Below the pieces are notes generated by a model. It worked only from the letters and a program-made list of their open reading frames with translations, was not told the origin of the DNA and ran no database searches. Positions 42,864 to 52,014 of a stretch of 64,000 nucleotides of DNA are shown piece after piece. The position numbers and the translations under genes are program-made. The DNA comes from JAENVT01 sp039931555 (GTDB taxonomy: Bacteria; Actinomycetota; Acidimicrobiia; Acidimicrobiales; Ilumatobacteraceae), in assembly GCA_039931555.1 (NCBI GenBank), contig JBDTRP010000116.1, positions 1 through 64,000 of the forward strand. The letters run 5' to 3'. How positions within the stretch are numbered: position 1 is the first letter of the stretch; each line of letters opens with the position of its first letter.

Positions 42864-44543
42864 GTGCGCGTCGTGACCAACCGGGAGGCACTGCGCGCCA
42901 TCACCTCCGCGGCTGAACGCACGCGGTTGTGGACGATCTCGCTGGCCTCGTTCATCGCAGGGATTGCCGACGCCATCAGCCTCCTGGCGATCTCCACCGC
43001 CGCGGTCGCGATCACCGGTGCTCGCACAAACATCGACGTGATCGGGGTCGACATCACCGTTCGCCGAGGGCTGGTCCTTGCCGCAGTTGCCGCGGCAATC
43101 AGGCTGATGCTCGGACTGTGGTCGGCTCACACCGGCGCCGGCGTGGCCGCCGACATCGTACATCGACACCGCGCTGCAGTCCTGCGCACGTTCCTCGAGG
43201 CCCCGTGGGGCGTGATCTCGACCCAGGCGCCTGGCGCGCTGCAGCAGGTGGCCATGGTCAACACCCAGGTCGCCGGGGCGTATGCGTTGACCGCGACGTC
43301 GCTGATGTCTGCGGCCATCAACATCGCCGTTCTGACGGTCGCGGCAATTGCCGCCAGCCCGGCCGGCGCCGCCGCCGTCGGGGCAATGGCCGTGATCGTC
43401 GGCATGACGATGCGACCGTGGACGCGCCGGTCACGCGAGATCGGCCAGCAGGAGGCCGCACGGGGCCAAGACGTCGCCGCCCAGTTCGCCGACACGGTCG
43501 CCACGGCTCGGCCGGTGATCTTGTTCGACGTCGGCGTACCTGTGGCCACGGGATTCGACACCGCGAGCCAGCAGCAGATCGAGTTGTACCGGACCAGTCG
43601 GTTCCTGGCGGGTGCATCGCCGGCGGTCTTTCAAGCCCTGGTGGCATGCGCCGCTGCGGGTGGGTTGTGGGTGCTCAGCGGTCGCTCCGTCGCCAACATC
43701 GCCGCGTTCGGCGCCGTCGCCCTGCTGTCGTTGCGCGCCGTCTCGCAGGGCCAGATCGCCCAGCAGGCTGCGCAGAACCTCGGCGCTCAGCAGGGCTTCA
43801 TCGAGCAGTTGCTGGCGACCGAGGCACAACTGATCTCGCAGACCGCAGGGTTCGGCAACGAGCGCACACCACACATCGAACTGTTGAGCCTCCGGGCGGC
43901 AACGTTGCGGTTCGACGAACGTTTCGCCCTCGGCCCGATCGACCTCGATGTCGCTCGGCACGAAGTCGTCGGGCTCGTCGGCCACTCCGGAGCGGGCAAG
44001 TCGACGATCGTCGAACTGTTGGCTCGCCTTCGCCAGCCGTCATCGGGATCGTTGACCGTCAACGGGCACGACGCAACGATGTTCGCCCCGGCATCGTGGG
44101 CAGCCCGAATCGCCTGCGTCCCACAGGAGCCCGTTCTGCTGGGCGGCACCGTCGCCGACAACATTCGATGGTTCCGCGACATCGACAACGACCAGCTCCT
44201 CAGTGCGGCGCGGCAGGCCAACATCGCCGACGAGATCGCCGCGTGGCCGAACGGCATCGGCACCGAGGTCGGCCACGGAGGTTCGCAGTTGTCAGTCGGC
44301 CAGCGTCAACGGATCTGTCTTGCGAGGGCGCTCGCCGGCAAGCCCGACATCTTGTTGCTCGACGAAGCCACCAGCGCGCTCGACAGCGTGTCGGAGGAGC
44401 GCATCCGAGCTGCGCTCGATGCCCTCAAGGGCCAGGTGACCATGGTGATCGTCGCCCATCGCCCGTCGACGCTCTCGCTGTGCGACCGCATCGTGCACGT
44501 CGACGACGGACTCTTGCAGGCCGACGCGATCACCGAGGGGTGA
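42864..44543 (+). CDS. ABC exporter, fused permease and ATPase
   Basis: A 559-residue type I ABC exporter half-transporter. About six membrane segments occupy residues 20-300. The ATPase has VGLVGHSGAGKSTIVELLARL (Walker A), SQLSVGQRQRICLARALAGKPDILLLDEATSALDSVSE (signature and Walker B) and IVAHRPSTL (H-loop). The family exports drugs, lipids or peptides. It begins one base after the 48-codon gene and ends directly against the radical SAM gene end (44543/44544). No peptidase C39 domain is seen. Confidence 0.9.
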   Translation: MRVVTNREALRAITSAAERTRLWTISLASFIAGIADAISLLAISTAAVAITGARTNIDVIGVDITVRRGLVLAAVAAAIRLMLGLWSAHTGAGVAADIVHRHRAAVLRTFLEAPWGVISTQAPGALQQVAMVNTQVAGAYALTATSLMSAAINIAVLTVAAIAASPAGAAAVGAMAVIVGMTMRPWTRRSREIGQQEAARGQDVAAQFADTVATARPVILFDVGVPVATGFDTASQQQIELYRTSRFLAGASPAVFQALVACAAAGGLWVLSGRSVANIAAFGAVALLSLRAVSQGQIAQQAAQNLGAQQGFIEQLLATEAQLISQTAGFGNERTPHIELLSLRAATLRFDERFALGPIDLDVARHEVVGLVGHSGAGKSTIVELLARLRQPSSGSLTVNGHDATMFAPASWAARIACVPQEPVLLGGTVADNIRWFRDIDNDQLLSAARQANIADEIAAWPNGIGTEVGHGGSQLSVGQRQRICLARALAGKPDILLLDEATSALDSVSEERIRAALDALKGQVTMVIVAHRPSTLSLCDRIVHVDDGLLQADAITEG

Positions 44544-46040
44544 TCAGTCGCCGGCGATCGCCATGATCGGGATCCGCAACCGCGTCGGGTTCGGGTGTCG
44601 CGACGTCACTTCGATCTCACGAACCTCCACCCACCGTGCCTCGACGCGTTGGCGATGCTCGTCGAGTGAGACCTCGGGGATCTGCGGATGCTTCGCCCGT
44701 GACATCCCGGCCTCGCGACGACGCAGGTCGAGATCGTCGTGCAGCGCATGGTGCAGCAGGCGGTAGAGCTGCGTGGTGTAGGTGCCGGCGAACATCATCG
44801 CCAGGTCACCGGAGTCCTGCCAGTTCTCCCGATCCTCGAGGTCGAACTTGACCATCTCGTGGAACCGCGTGCCGGGCAGCGGGTAGCTGACGCTGACGCC
44901 GATGTCGTCGGGCAGCAGATCCTGCACCATCGCAATGGTCAACTCGATGTCTGCCCAGGTCTCACCCGGGTAGCCGAACTGGATGAACAGACAGGCGCGC
45001 ACGCCCACCTCGGCCAGTGCCGCACGAGCGCTGCGAATCTCGGCGACGGTGATCTCTTTGTCCATGGCGTCGAGCACGCGCTGGCTGCCGCTCTCCGCGC
45101 CGAGCCACACCTCCCGGCATCCTGACGCGGCGAGAGCGTGCACGGCGACCGTGGTCATCAGGTCGCAACGCGACTGCATCGTGAACGGGATCACCGCGTC
45201 GAGCTCGTTCACCCGACTGGCGAACTGGGCCAGCCAGTCGCTGCGGAGGCCGAAGATGTCGTCGGCGAACCAGATGTGGTCCGGCGCGATCTCGGCCTTC
45301 ACCGCAGCGAGCTCCTCGGCGACATCGGCGGGCGTGCGCATCGCGTACCGCTGCCCCCAGATCGGCTTGGCGCACCAGTTGCAGTGATACGGGCAGCCGC
45401 GTGTGCTGACCATGTTGAGCGAGAACTGGCCGTGGTGATCGACCCAGGCGCGCCGATAGGCCTCGACGTCGATGAGGTCGCGGGCCGGTCGTCCGAACAC
45501 GTCGGGATGGCGCTCGATCGATCTCGAGCGTGAAGCACGCACCGCGCCGCGCGACATGGTTGCAATGCCGTCGATCCCGTCATACGAAGGATGCTCGGGC
45601 CGGAGCTCCCATGCCTCGACCACCTCTCTCACGGTGTGGTCACCCTCGCCCAGGATGCAGACATCGGCGCCTGCGGCCAGGTACACGTCGGCGTGGTCCG
45701 TGACATCGGCGCCGGCAACGGCAACGCGACACCCGATCTCCTTGGCCATCGAGACCATCGTCAGGGCCGCTTCACGCATGCGCGCCAGGCACATCTTCGA
45801 CAAGAAGTTGAAGTTGTCCTCGAACAGCACTACGTGGCGTGGTCGATGATGACGCAGCGCCTCGGCGAACTCGTGCTCGCCGTCGGCCAACATTGCGTCG
45901 AACACGGCGACGGCGAACCCGAGGTTGCGCAAGACCCCGGCCGCGTAGAGCGTGCCGAGCGGCGGGTACGGCCGCATCTTCTCCCACTGCTTGGGGTCGA
46001 GGCGCAGGTAATACGAATGGGCGAGCAGGATTCCCGTCAT
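44544..46040 (-). CDS. B12-binding-domain radical SAM protein
   Basis: A 498-residue protein. An N-terminal cobalamin-binding-type Rossmann domain (residues 1-150: LLAHSYYLRLDPKQWEKMRPYPPLGTLYAAGVLRNLG) lacks the Asp-x-His-x2-Gly motif, as is usual in this class. The radical SAM core starts near residue 220 with TRGCPYHCNWCAKPIWGQRY, the Cys-x3-Cys-x2-Cys cluster motif, and EVWLGAESGSQRVLDAMDK continues it. Members catalyse methylation, cyclisation and other C-H chemistry, and the substrate here is unknown. The ATG at 46040 begins the conserved region; another at 46115 would overlap the upstream GT gene. It is probably the last gene of a three-gene operon. Confidence 0.86.
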   Translation of the reverse strand: MTGILLAHSYYLRLDPKQWEKMRPYPPLGTLYAAGVLRNLGFAVAVFDAMLADGEHEFAEALRHHRPRHVVLFEDNFNFLSKMCLARMREAALTMVSMAKEIGCRVAVAGADVTDHADVYLAAGADVCILGEGDHTVREVVEAWELRPEHPSYDGIDGIATMSRGAVRASRSRSIERHPDVFGRPARDLIDVEAYRRAWVDHHGQFSLNMVSTRGCPYHCNWCAKPIWGQRYAMRTPADVAEELAAVKAEIAPDHIWFADDIFGLRSDWLAQFASRVNELDAVIPFTMQSRCDLMTTVAVHALAASGCREVWLGAESGSQRVLDAMDKEITVAEIRSARAALAEVGVRACLFIQFGYPGETWADIELTIAMVQDLLPDDIGVSVSYPLPGTRFHEMVKFDLEDRENWQDSGDLAMMFAGTYTTQLYRLLHHALHDDLDLRRREAGMSRAKHPQIPEVSLDEHRQRVEARWVEVREIEVTSRHPNPTRLRIPIMAIAGD

Positions 46041-46092
46041 GTCCTGGGCCAAGGTAGCCCAACCAATGGCCAACTGCCTGTGTACATTGAGC

Positions 46093-47169
46093 TTAAGACC
46101 TGCGACGTCGCGCATACGCTGTTACAAGCTCATCGGTGATCGTGCGCCACGACAAATGCCGCGATGAGTGCTCGACCACGACGGCTGGCGACATCTCGGC
46201 AGCCGCAACGATCAGGGCGCCGGCTGCCTCGGCGTCGCCCACCGGGAAACGTCTTGCCAGTTCCTTGACGATTGCCGCATGCGACGGAATCTCGGTGACC
46301 ACCGGCCGGCATCCGAACCCCAGGGCCTCGATCAGCGAGTAGTTCGAACCCTCGCGATGACTCGTCGACAGGTACACGTCCGCACTGCGATACCAGCCCA
46401 CCATCGCGGTGTGGGCGACGGGCGGGTGGAGGTGCACGCGTTCGGCGAGTCCCAGCGACTCGATCAGTTGCCGCACCTCGGCCTCCATGGTCCGATCGGT
46501 CGCCACCATGTGCAGTTCGGCGTCGCTGCCCAGGCGACGCGCCGCGGCAACGGCCCGGACGGCGCAGAGCGGATCCTTCGACGGGATCAACCGACCGACC
46601 CACAAGACACGAGGGTTCCCACCGAGCTCGGGTGCCTCGACCATGGCCGAAGCGTCGAGATGACTGGCTGATTCCAGCACCTCGTACACCCGCGCAGTTC
46701 GACCGATGGCCCCGACACGACGAAACGCTTCGGCCTGCTCCGCTGCCCCGGTGAACAGATAGCCGTCGACCATGTGGCGGGTGACCCGGCGGGCCACCCG
46801 GGCGCGCGTTGTCGACGGCGGCGGATCACCGTGGTGTTGCATGAGGATCGGCACGTCGCGACCGACGGCTCGCCGGAGCGCAACCAGCACCCGGGTGAAG
46901 CCGAGACCATGCAAGTGCACGACGTCGGGGTGCAGGCCGGCGACCCGCCGCACCAGTTGCCGGTTACTCGGTTCGAAGTGGTAGTCGACGTCGTTGCGCT
47001 CGATCATCGCGCTCGATCGACTCGTGCGACAGCAGCCGATGGGTTCGATGTCGCCCCGCTCCTGCAACGCTTCGAGCGTCTTGGTGAACGTCGGCGACAG
47101 GTCGAGCGCCGCCTCGTGTTCGAGATCGCTCGCAGGCGGCATCACTACGACGACACGGAGCCGCTTCAC
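46093..47169 (-). CDS. Glycosyltransferase family 4 (GT-A of this cluster)
   Basis: A 358-residue GT-B fold glycosyltransferase. LHPDVVHLHGLGFTRVLVALR lies in the acceptor half, and LGGNPRVLWVGRLIPSKDPLCAVRAVAAAR starts the donor half. YLSTSHREGSNYSLIEALGFGCRPV gives the Glu-x7-Glu donor motif of GT4. The donor sugar is not predictable. The GTG at 47169 overlaps the NTP_transf_5-type gene stop. The C-terminus is rich in Arg. The name GT-A is only a local label, not the GT-A fold. Confidence 0.87.
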   Translation of the reverse strand: MKRLRVVVVMPPASDLEHEAALDLSPTFTKTLEALQERGDIEPIGCCRTSRSSAMIERNDVDYHFEPSNRQLVRRVAGLHPDVVHLHGLGFTRVLVALRRAVGRDVPILMQHHGDPPPSTTRARVARRVTRHMVDGYLFTGAAEQAEAFRRVGAIGRTARVYEVLESASHLDASAMVEAPELGGNPRVLWVGRLIPSKDPLCAVRAVAAARRLGSDAELHMVATDRTMEAEVRQLIESLGLAERVHLHPPVAHTAMVGWYRSADVYLSTSHREGSNYSLIEALGFGCRPVVTEIPSHAAIVKELARRFPVGDAEAAGALIVAAAEMSPAVVVEHSSRHLSWRTITDELVTAYARRRRS

Positions 47170-48218
47170 CGCCGCATCCGCGCCGAGTGAGACATCTGGC
47201 GCAGCACAGCCGCTCGCTCGGCCGGCCGCACCGCGAATGCCTGCCGCCAGCCGATCGTGGTGCGCGCCGCCCGGGCGCGAAGCGTGGCCTCGGGGTCGAG
47301 GTGATCGAGCCGGGACCTCGCCGATCGAGTCAGCCGGTTCAGTTGCCGGGCGAGCACGTCGGCGGGTACTACGCCCGGCAGCAGACGAGACGACAGCCAC
47401 AACCCGGGCCCCGTCAACCTCGGGTCGCACTGCTCGAGCAGGCCGGCCACCTCCGCCCAATCCGCACCGGCGAGATCACAGAACCACACATCGACCACGT
47501 TCAGGGCGCGTACCTCGCACCGCACGACGGTCGAACTGAGGTGCCCGATCACCGATGTGGTCACGCCGGCCAGGTCGAGGCGGGCACAGTCCGCCCCACA
47601 GAGAGAACGCATGGTCGTGTTCGCCTCGATCGGCATCCCACCCACGACATATCCGTGGATGAACTCGCCCCAATCGGGGTGCAACTCGACCCGGCCATTG
47701 TGATCCGCCGACTCGCCGTCGGTCGCCCCGACCGAGCCATCGCCCCACGCCAGGAACGTGTCCTCGTGCGCAGACGAACCGTCGAAGACGAACCCGGCGC
47801 GCTCGAGCGCCGCACCCGCCTGAGCGCGCAGCCGCGACGGCACGATCACATCGATGTCCGACATCGGGCGGGCCGATGGATACGGCCAGATCCCGTTGGT
47901 CAACTCGGCGCCCTTCACCGGCGTGGCGGGCACGCCGACCCGGCCCAGCGCGGTCAGCACTGCGGCGATCACCGGTCGGAATCGGTCGACGCGATCGGCA
48001 ACCTGGCGACGCTGCTGGTCGAGGTAGGGCTGCGATTCGACGGCGAAGTCGGTGGCGGCCACCTCGGCCACGAGGGCGGTCAGGCCCGTCGCGAACCCGG
48101 CCCGCTGTAGTTCCGGCAGCGTCATCACCGGCGCTGCAGCAACGCCACCGCGGAGCCGGTCGAGCACGAACTGCAGCAAAGTGAGTTGCCGCGCACGGGC
48201 GACGGGTGCGTCGGTCAT
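47166..48218 (-). CDS. NTP_transf_5-like nucleotidyltransferase family protein
   Basis: A 350-residue protein. Around residue 105 it has PVKGAELTNGIWPYPSARPMSDIDVIVPSR, the KG ... R-x-Ser-Asp-Ile-Asp pattern of the NTP_transf_5/MNT-type fold. Later GRVELHPDWGEF contributes a probable third acidic position and a His. Such proteins occur with HPr-kinase-like proteins in some lasso-peptide and exopolysaccharide clusters; the reaction is mostly unknown. It is the first gene of the operon with the GT4 and radical SAM genes, and is divergent from the second GT4 gene (48268) with 49 bases between. Confidence 0.8.
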   Translation of the reverse strand: MTDAPVARARQLTLLQFVLDRLRGGVAAAPVMTLPELQRAGFATGLTALVAEVAATDFAVESQPYLDQQRRQVADRVDRFRPVIAAVLTALGRVGVPATPVKGAELTNGIWPYPSARPMSDIDVIVPSRLRAQAGAALERAGFVFDGSSAHEDTFLAWGDGSVGATDGESADHNGRVELHPDWGEFIHGYVVGGMPIEANTTMRSLCGADCARLDLAGVTTSVIGHLSSTVVRCEVRALNVVDVWFCDLAGADWAEVAGLLEQCDPRLTGPGLWLSSRLLPGVVPADVLARQLNRLTRSARSRLDHLDPEATLRARAARTTIGWRQAFAVRPAERAAVLRQMSHSARMRR

Positions 48219-48267
48219 CGAATCGATGGGCGAAGGCTACGGCCGTCGCCTCGGCCAGACTGTGCCG

Positions 48268-49389
48268 ATGCGGATCGTGCTCGTCGTGCCGGGTGGGGTC
48301 GACCCACCGGGCTCGCCACGGGTCATTCCGTTCATCCACGGTCTCGTCGCCGACCTGAGCTCACGACACGAGGTCCTGGTGATCGCCGTCGGCCACGACA
48401 CCGCGGCTGGAGCGTGGCCGCTGTTCGGTGCGGAGGTGATCAACGTGCCCGTCGGGCGGCACAGCAAATCCGATATCGCCAGGGTGGTGCGCCGTGTCAG
48501 CAACCTCTCCGGCGCGGGCGGACGGCCCGACGTGATCCACGGCCTGTGGGCCAACCTGCCCGGCTTCGCGGCAGCAATGGCCGCGCGTCGCCATCGGCGG
48601 CCCAGCGTGGTCTCGGTGTGCGGCGGCGAGTTCGCCGCGTTGGCAGACATCGCTTATGGCGGCGGGTTGCGCCGAGGCAGCCTGCTGATGGCCCAGGCCT
48701 CGACGCGTGCGGCAACCGCGGTCACGGTCGCCACGTCGTGGATGCACGCACACGTGACGGGCTGCGGCGGTCGGGTCGACGAGATCATCCCGCTCGGAGC
48801 AGACACCACGATCTTCTCCCGCCCCACTTCCACACCGATCCCGCATCGGGTCGCCCACGTGGCGAACCTCAACCGGGTCAAGGACCAGGAGCTGCTGCTC
48901 CAAGCCTTTCGCGCCGTGGTCGACGCGTACCCCGGCGCGGCGCTCGACATCGCCGGTCTCGACACGCTCGACGGCCAGGTCCAACGTCTGGCGGCGACGC
49001 TCGGCCTCGATGAGCGTGTTCGGTTCCACGGATATCTGCCGGCGCCCGAGCTGGCGACCATGATCAGCGACGCCACACTCCACGTGCTGTCATCACGGCA
49101 CGACGCCGGCCCGGTGGCGGTGCTGGAGGCCGCAGCTTGCGGCGTCGCAACGGTCGGGACTGCGGTTGGCCACGTCGCCGACCTGGCGGCGCTGCCACGG
49201 CCTGGCGCGTTCGCAGTCCCCGGTCGTCGACCCGCCGTCCTGGCCGAGGCGATCCTCGCCGTGTTGGCAGACGATGAGGGCCGCCGACTCGTGGCCGACA
49301 CGGCGCACGCATGGGCCCTGGCACATGACGCCGCCCACACGTCGCGGGCCTTCGAGGCCCTCTACCGCAGGGTGAGCGCCAACCGCTGA
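48268..49389 (+). CDS. Glycosyltransferase family 4 (second of the cluster)
   Basis: A 373-residue GT-B fold enzyme. MRIVLVVPGGVDPPGSPRVIPFIHGLVADL starts the acceptor domain. RVAHVANLNRVKDQELLLQAFRAVVDAYPGAALDIAG opens the donor domain. LSSRHDAGPVAVLEAAACGVATVGTAVGH is the conserved acidic donor motif. Like the other GT4 it lacks membrane segments. Its last 28 bases overlap the 3' end of the HprK-like gene on the opposite strand. Confidence 0.87.
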   Translation: MRIVLVVPGGVDPPGSPRVIPFIHGLVADLSSRHEVLVIAVGHDTAAGAWPLFGAEVINVPVGRHSKSDIARVVRRVSNLSGAGGRPDVIHGLWANLPGFAAAMAARRHRRPSVVSVCGGEFAALADIAYGGGLRRGSLLMAQASTRAATAVTVATSWMHAHVTGCGGRVDEIIPLGADTTIFSRPTSTPIPHRVAHVANLNRVKDQELLLQAFRAVVDAYPGAALDIAGLDTLDGQVQRLAATLGLDERVRFHGYLPAPELATMISDATLHVLSSRHDAGPVAVLEAAACGVATVGTAVGHVADLAALPRPGAFAVPGRRPAVLAEAILAVLADDEGRRLVADTAHAWALAHDAAHTSRAFEALYRRVSANR

Positions 49390-50285
49390 AGCGCGTCAGC
49401 CGCGTCGGCGGGTGATGTGCCGCGGTGCAGCACGAACCGGGGCCGATCGAGCAAGCGGTGCACCCACTGCCGGGTCAGCGTCTCGTGCTCGGTCGGCAAC
49501 GCCGACCGCCAGAACCGATCGGCGGCCTCGTCGAGATCGATCTCGTCGATGGCGAGATCCCCGTCGGGGTCGATGAACACCACGGCCTGCACACGGTGCC
49601 GCACGATCTGCTGGTCGACGGGCGGGATGATCGGGATCTTCCAGCGGTCGTCCGACGGGTGTGGCACGACCGCCGCACCGCGCAGCTCGGGAAACCGCTC
49701 CGCTGCCACCGTTGTCATCATCATCCGCCACGGGTAGCCGGTCAGCACGTCGGGGCCGTGGGCGGCCGAGCCGTACAGCCAATCGTCGCTGACCACTCCC
49801 ATGCCAGCCCGCATGCAGCAGTACGTCAGCGTCGACTTGCCGGCGCCCGACACTCCGCGCAGCATCAGCCCACGCGCTCCACTGACGACGAGCGCGCTGT
49901 GCACCGCGTGAAGGCGACCGGCGTGCGTGTGCATGCTGGTGAAGCCGCCCTCGATCATCAACCGCAAGGCGTCGGCCTCGCCGAGCATCGCCGGCGCCAG
50001 CGTGATCGCCGCGAGCCCGGCCCGACGATCGAGCATCATCATCGATTGACCGCAGCGCACGATCAGCTGATCACCGTCGATCTCGGCGGTCATCGCCGGC
50101 CAACCCGAGGGCTGGTCCAGCGAGTCGTCGACCGTTGCCTCGACACGCAACGTTCCGCCGATGGCTGGATCTGCCGGATACCGACCGAGCCCGGCGCGCA
50201 CCTGTTCGAGCAGTTCGACGTTGTCGGTGTCGATGACCAGTGTCGACCCGAACGGCGTGATCTCGATGGTCCGCCGCTCACGCAT
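49362..50285 (-). CDS. HPr kinase-like (HprK-related) protein
   Basis: A 307-residue protein with the HprK-type P-loop GVSGAGKSTLTYCCMRAGMGVVSDDWLYG, which includes the Asp-Asp that replaces the Walker B region in HprK. A family N-terminal region precedes it. No other PTS component is visible in the window. HprK-related proteins of this type are seen beside NTP_transf_5 proteins, PqqD-like proteins and lasso-peptide genes, where some phosphorylate a peptide; the role here is unknown. It is divergent from the WS/DGAT gene (47 bases) and overlaps the GT4 gene end. Confidence 0.8.
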   Translation of the reverse strand: MRERRTIEITPFGSTLVIDTDNVELLEQVRAGLGRYPADPAIGGTLRVEATVDDSLDQPSGWPAMTAEIDGDQLIVRCGQSMMMLDRRAGLAAITLAPAMLGEADALRLMIEGGFTSMHTHAGRLHAVHSALVVSGARGLMLRGVSGAGKSTLTYCCMRAGMGVVSDDWLYGSAAHGPDVLTGYPWRMMMTTVAAERFPELRGAAVVPHPSDDRWKIPIIPPVDQQIVRHRVQAVVFIDPDGDLAIDEIDLDEAADRFWRSALPTEHETLTRQWVHRLLDRPRFVLHRGTSPADAADALQRLALTLR

Positions 50286-50332
50286 GATTGCTCACTGTAG
50301 AACCCGGTGAGGTCGTGGCTTAGTGTGATCCC

Positions 50333-51718
50333 ATGTCCGACCTACCCCAATTCGATCGCAAGATGAGCGACGCGGAGGGGTTGATGTGGCGTCTCGAGAA
50401 GGATCCACACCTGTCGAGCACGTTCGCCGCAGTGACCGTCCTCGATCGACCGCCCGACTTCGATCGCCTGCTGACGCGGATGGATCGCGCTGTGCACGTC
50501 GTCGAGCGACTCGGCCAGCGCGTACAGCCGGTGCCCGTCAACCTGACGGCGCCGACCTGGGTCACCGACAGCAACTTCGACCTGCGGTACCACGTTCGCC
50601 ACCTCGCCCTGCCGAAGCCGGGAACCATGCGGCAGTTGCTCGATCTCGCCAGCCTGATCGCCTGCGACCCATTCGATCGAACCCGGCCACTGTGGCAGTT
50701 CGTGGTCGTCGACGGCCTGCGCGGTGGCAAGTCGGCACTGATCGAGAAGCTGCACCACGCGATCACCGATGGAGAAGGCAGTGTGAAGTTGTCGCTGCAG
50801 TTCCTCGACTTCCAACGCGACGCGCCCGACCCGCCGCCGCTCGACCCGGCGCAGGTCGCCGACCACGACCCTGCCCCTGCGGACTCCAACGGCGATCTCT
50901 TGCGCGATCTGCTGGCCGGCAGTCTGCGCATGCCGCTCGGCATCCTTCGCCAGATCAAGGATCTGCTCAGCGATCCGGCGGGAATCCCCGAGGCCGGCTC
51001 CGCCGCCGCCGACACCGTGCGGGGTGTGGTCAACCAGCTCAGCGACACCGAGCAGGCCCGCTCGCCACTGTGGACGCAGCGATCATTGCGCCGGCGGATG
51101 GAGGTGCTGCGCGCCCCCTTCGACGAGACGCGTGCCGCTGCCAAGCGGCTGGGGGGCACGTTGAACACCGCCTTCCTCACTGCTGCGGCCGAGGCGGCCG
51201 GCCGGTACCACGAGCGCATGGGATCGCCCATCGACGAGCTGCGGGCCAGCATGGCCATCAGCACACGCAGCGAAGGCTCCGGGTCCAACGCATTTTCGCT
51301 GGCTCGCATGCTGGTGCCGACCGGTGACATGTCGATCGGCGAGCGCTTCAGCTGGATTCAAGCGGCCGCCGGCGCCGCTCGGGAATCGAACTCGACGGCG
51401 TCGCTCGAAACGCTGGCCGCCGTCGCCTCGACGCTGCCGACCTCGCTGATCACCCGACTGGCACGGCAACAGGCGCAAACGGTCGATTTCGCGACGTCGA
51501 ACGTGCGCGGTGCACCCGTGCCGCTGTTCATCGCTGGGGCCGAGATCCTGGAGAACTATGCGGTCGGCCCGCTCGCCGGCGTGGCCTACAACCTGACGCT
51601 GTTGAGCTACAACCACAGCCTCGACATGGGCGTCAACATCGACACTGCTGCAGTCACCGAACCCGAACTGCTGCGCGAGTGCCTGGAGAAGGCGTTCGCC
51701 GATCTGATCACGGCGTAG
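50333..51718 (+). CDS. Wax ester synthase / acyl-CoA:diacylglycerol acyltransferase (WS/DGAT)
   Basis: A 461-residue acyltransferase. The catalytic motif is HHAITDGEGSVK (His-His-x3-Asp-Gly) near residue 140. The C-terminal DUF1298 half has SNVRGAPVPLFIAGAEILENYAVGPL and SYNHSLDMGVNIDT. It makes triacylglycerol or wax esters from fatty acyl-CoA in the cytoplasm or at the membrane, typical of actinobacteria that store lipids. Upstream 47 bases separate it from the divergent HprK-like gene. Confidence 0.92.
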   Translation: MSDLPQFDRKMSDAEGLMWRLEKDPHLSSTFAAVTVLDRPPDFDRLLTRMDRAVHVVERLGQRVQPVPVNLTAPTWVTDSNFDLRYHVRHLALPKPGTMRQLLDLASLIACDPFDRTRPLWQFVVVDGLRGGKSALIEKLHHAITDGEGSVKLSLQFLDFQRDAPDPPPLDPAQVADHDPAPADSNGDLLRDLLAGSLRMPLGILRQIKDLLSDPAGIPEAGSAAADTVRGVVNQLSDTEQARSPLWTQRSLRRRMEVLRAPFDETRAAAKRLGGTLNTAFLTAAAEAAGRYHERMGSPIDELRASMAISTRSEGSGSNAFSLARMLVPTGDMSIGERFSWIQAAAGAARESNSTASLETLAAVASTLPTSLITRLARQQAQTVDFATSNVRGAPVPLFIAGAEILENYAVGPLAGVAYNLTLLSYNHSLDMGVNIDTAAVTEPELLRECLEKAFADLITA

Positions 51719-51724
51719 TGCGGA

Positions 51725-51892
51725 TCAGGCGTCAGTGCTGGCGGTCGCCGGCAACGTCAGCAAGGTGCGGACGTCGAGCAACACGTCGGTGACCTCGCCG
51801 GACGACACCAACTCGCGGCGCAGCATCTGCGCGAGAGCCTTGTCGATCACGCTCAAAGCCTCTGTGATGACTGCGTCATTGTTGTCGGTCAT
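51725..51892 (-). CDS. Small acidic helical protein
   Basis: A 55-residue protein (start TDNNDAVITEALSVIDKAL, then LRRELVSSGEVTDVLLDVRTLL). It has a strong acidic character and predicted amphipathic helices. AAGGAG lies upstream of the ATG at 51892. It ends six bases from the end of the convergent WS/DGAT gene. I do not recognise the family. A role on lipid bodies (phasin-like) is possible only by location and composition. Confidence 0.6.
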   Translation of the reverse strand: MTDNNDAVITEALSVIDKALAQMLRRELVSSGEVTDVLLDVRTLLTLPATASTDA

Positions 51893-52014
51893 CTGATGCT
51901 GACTCCTTACCGCTGCTAGCCCCTCCCGAGACCGTAACTCGTGCGGGAGGCTCCGAACGTGCATCGTACCGGCAACCACTCACATACGTGGTGTGACGCG
52001 TACCATCGCGGGCA

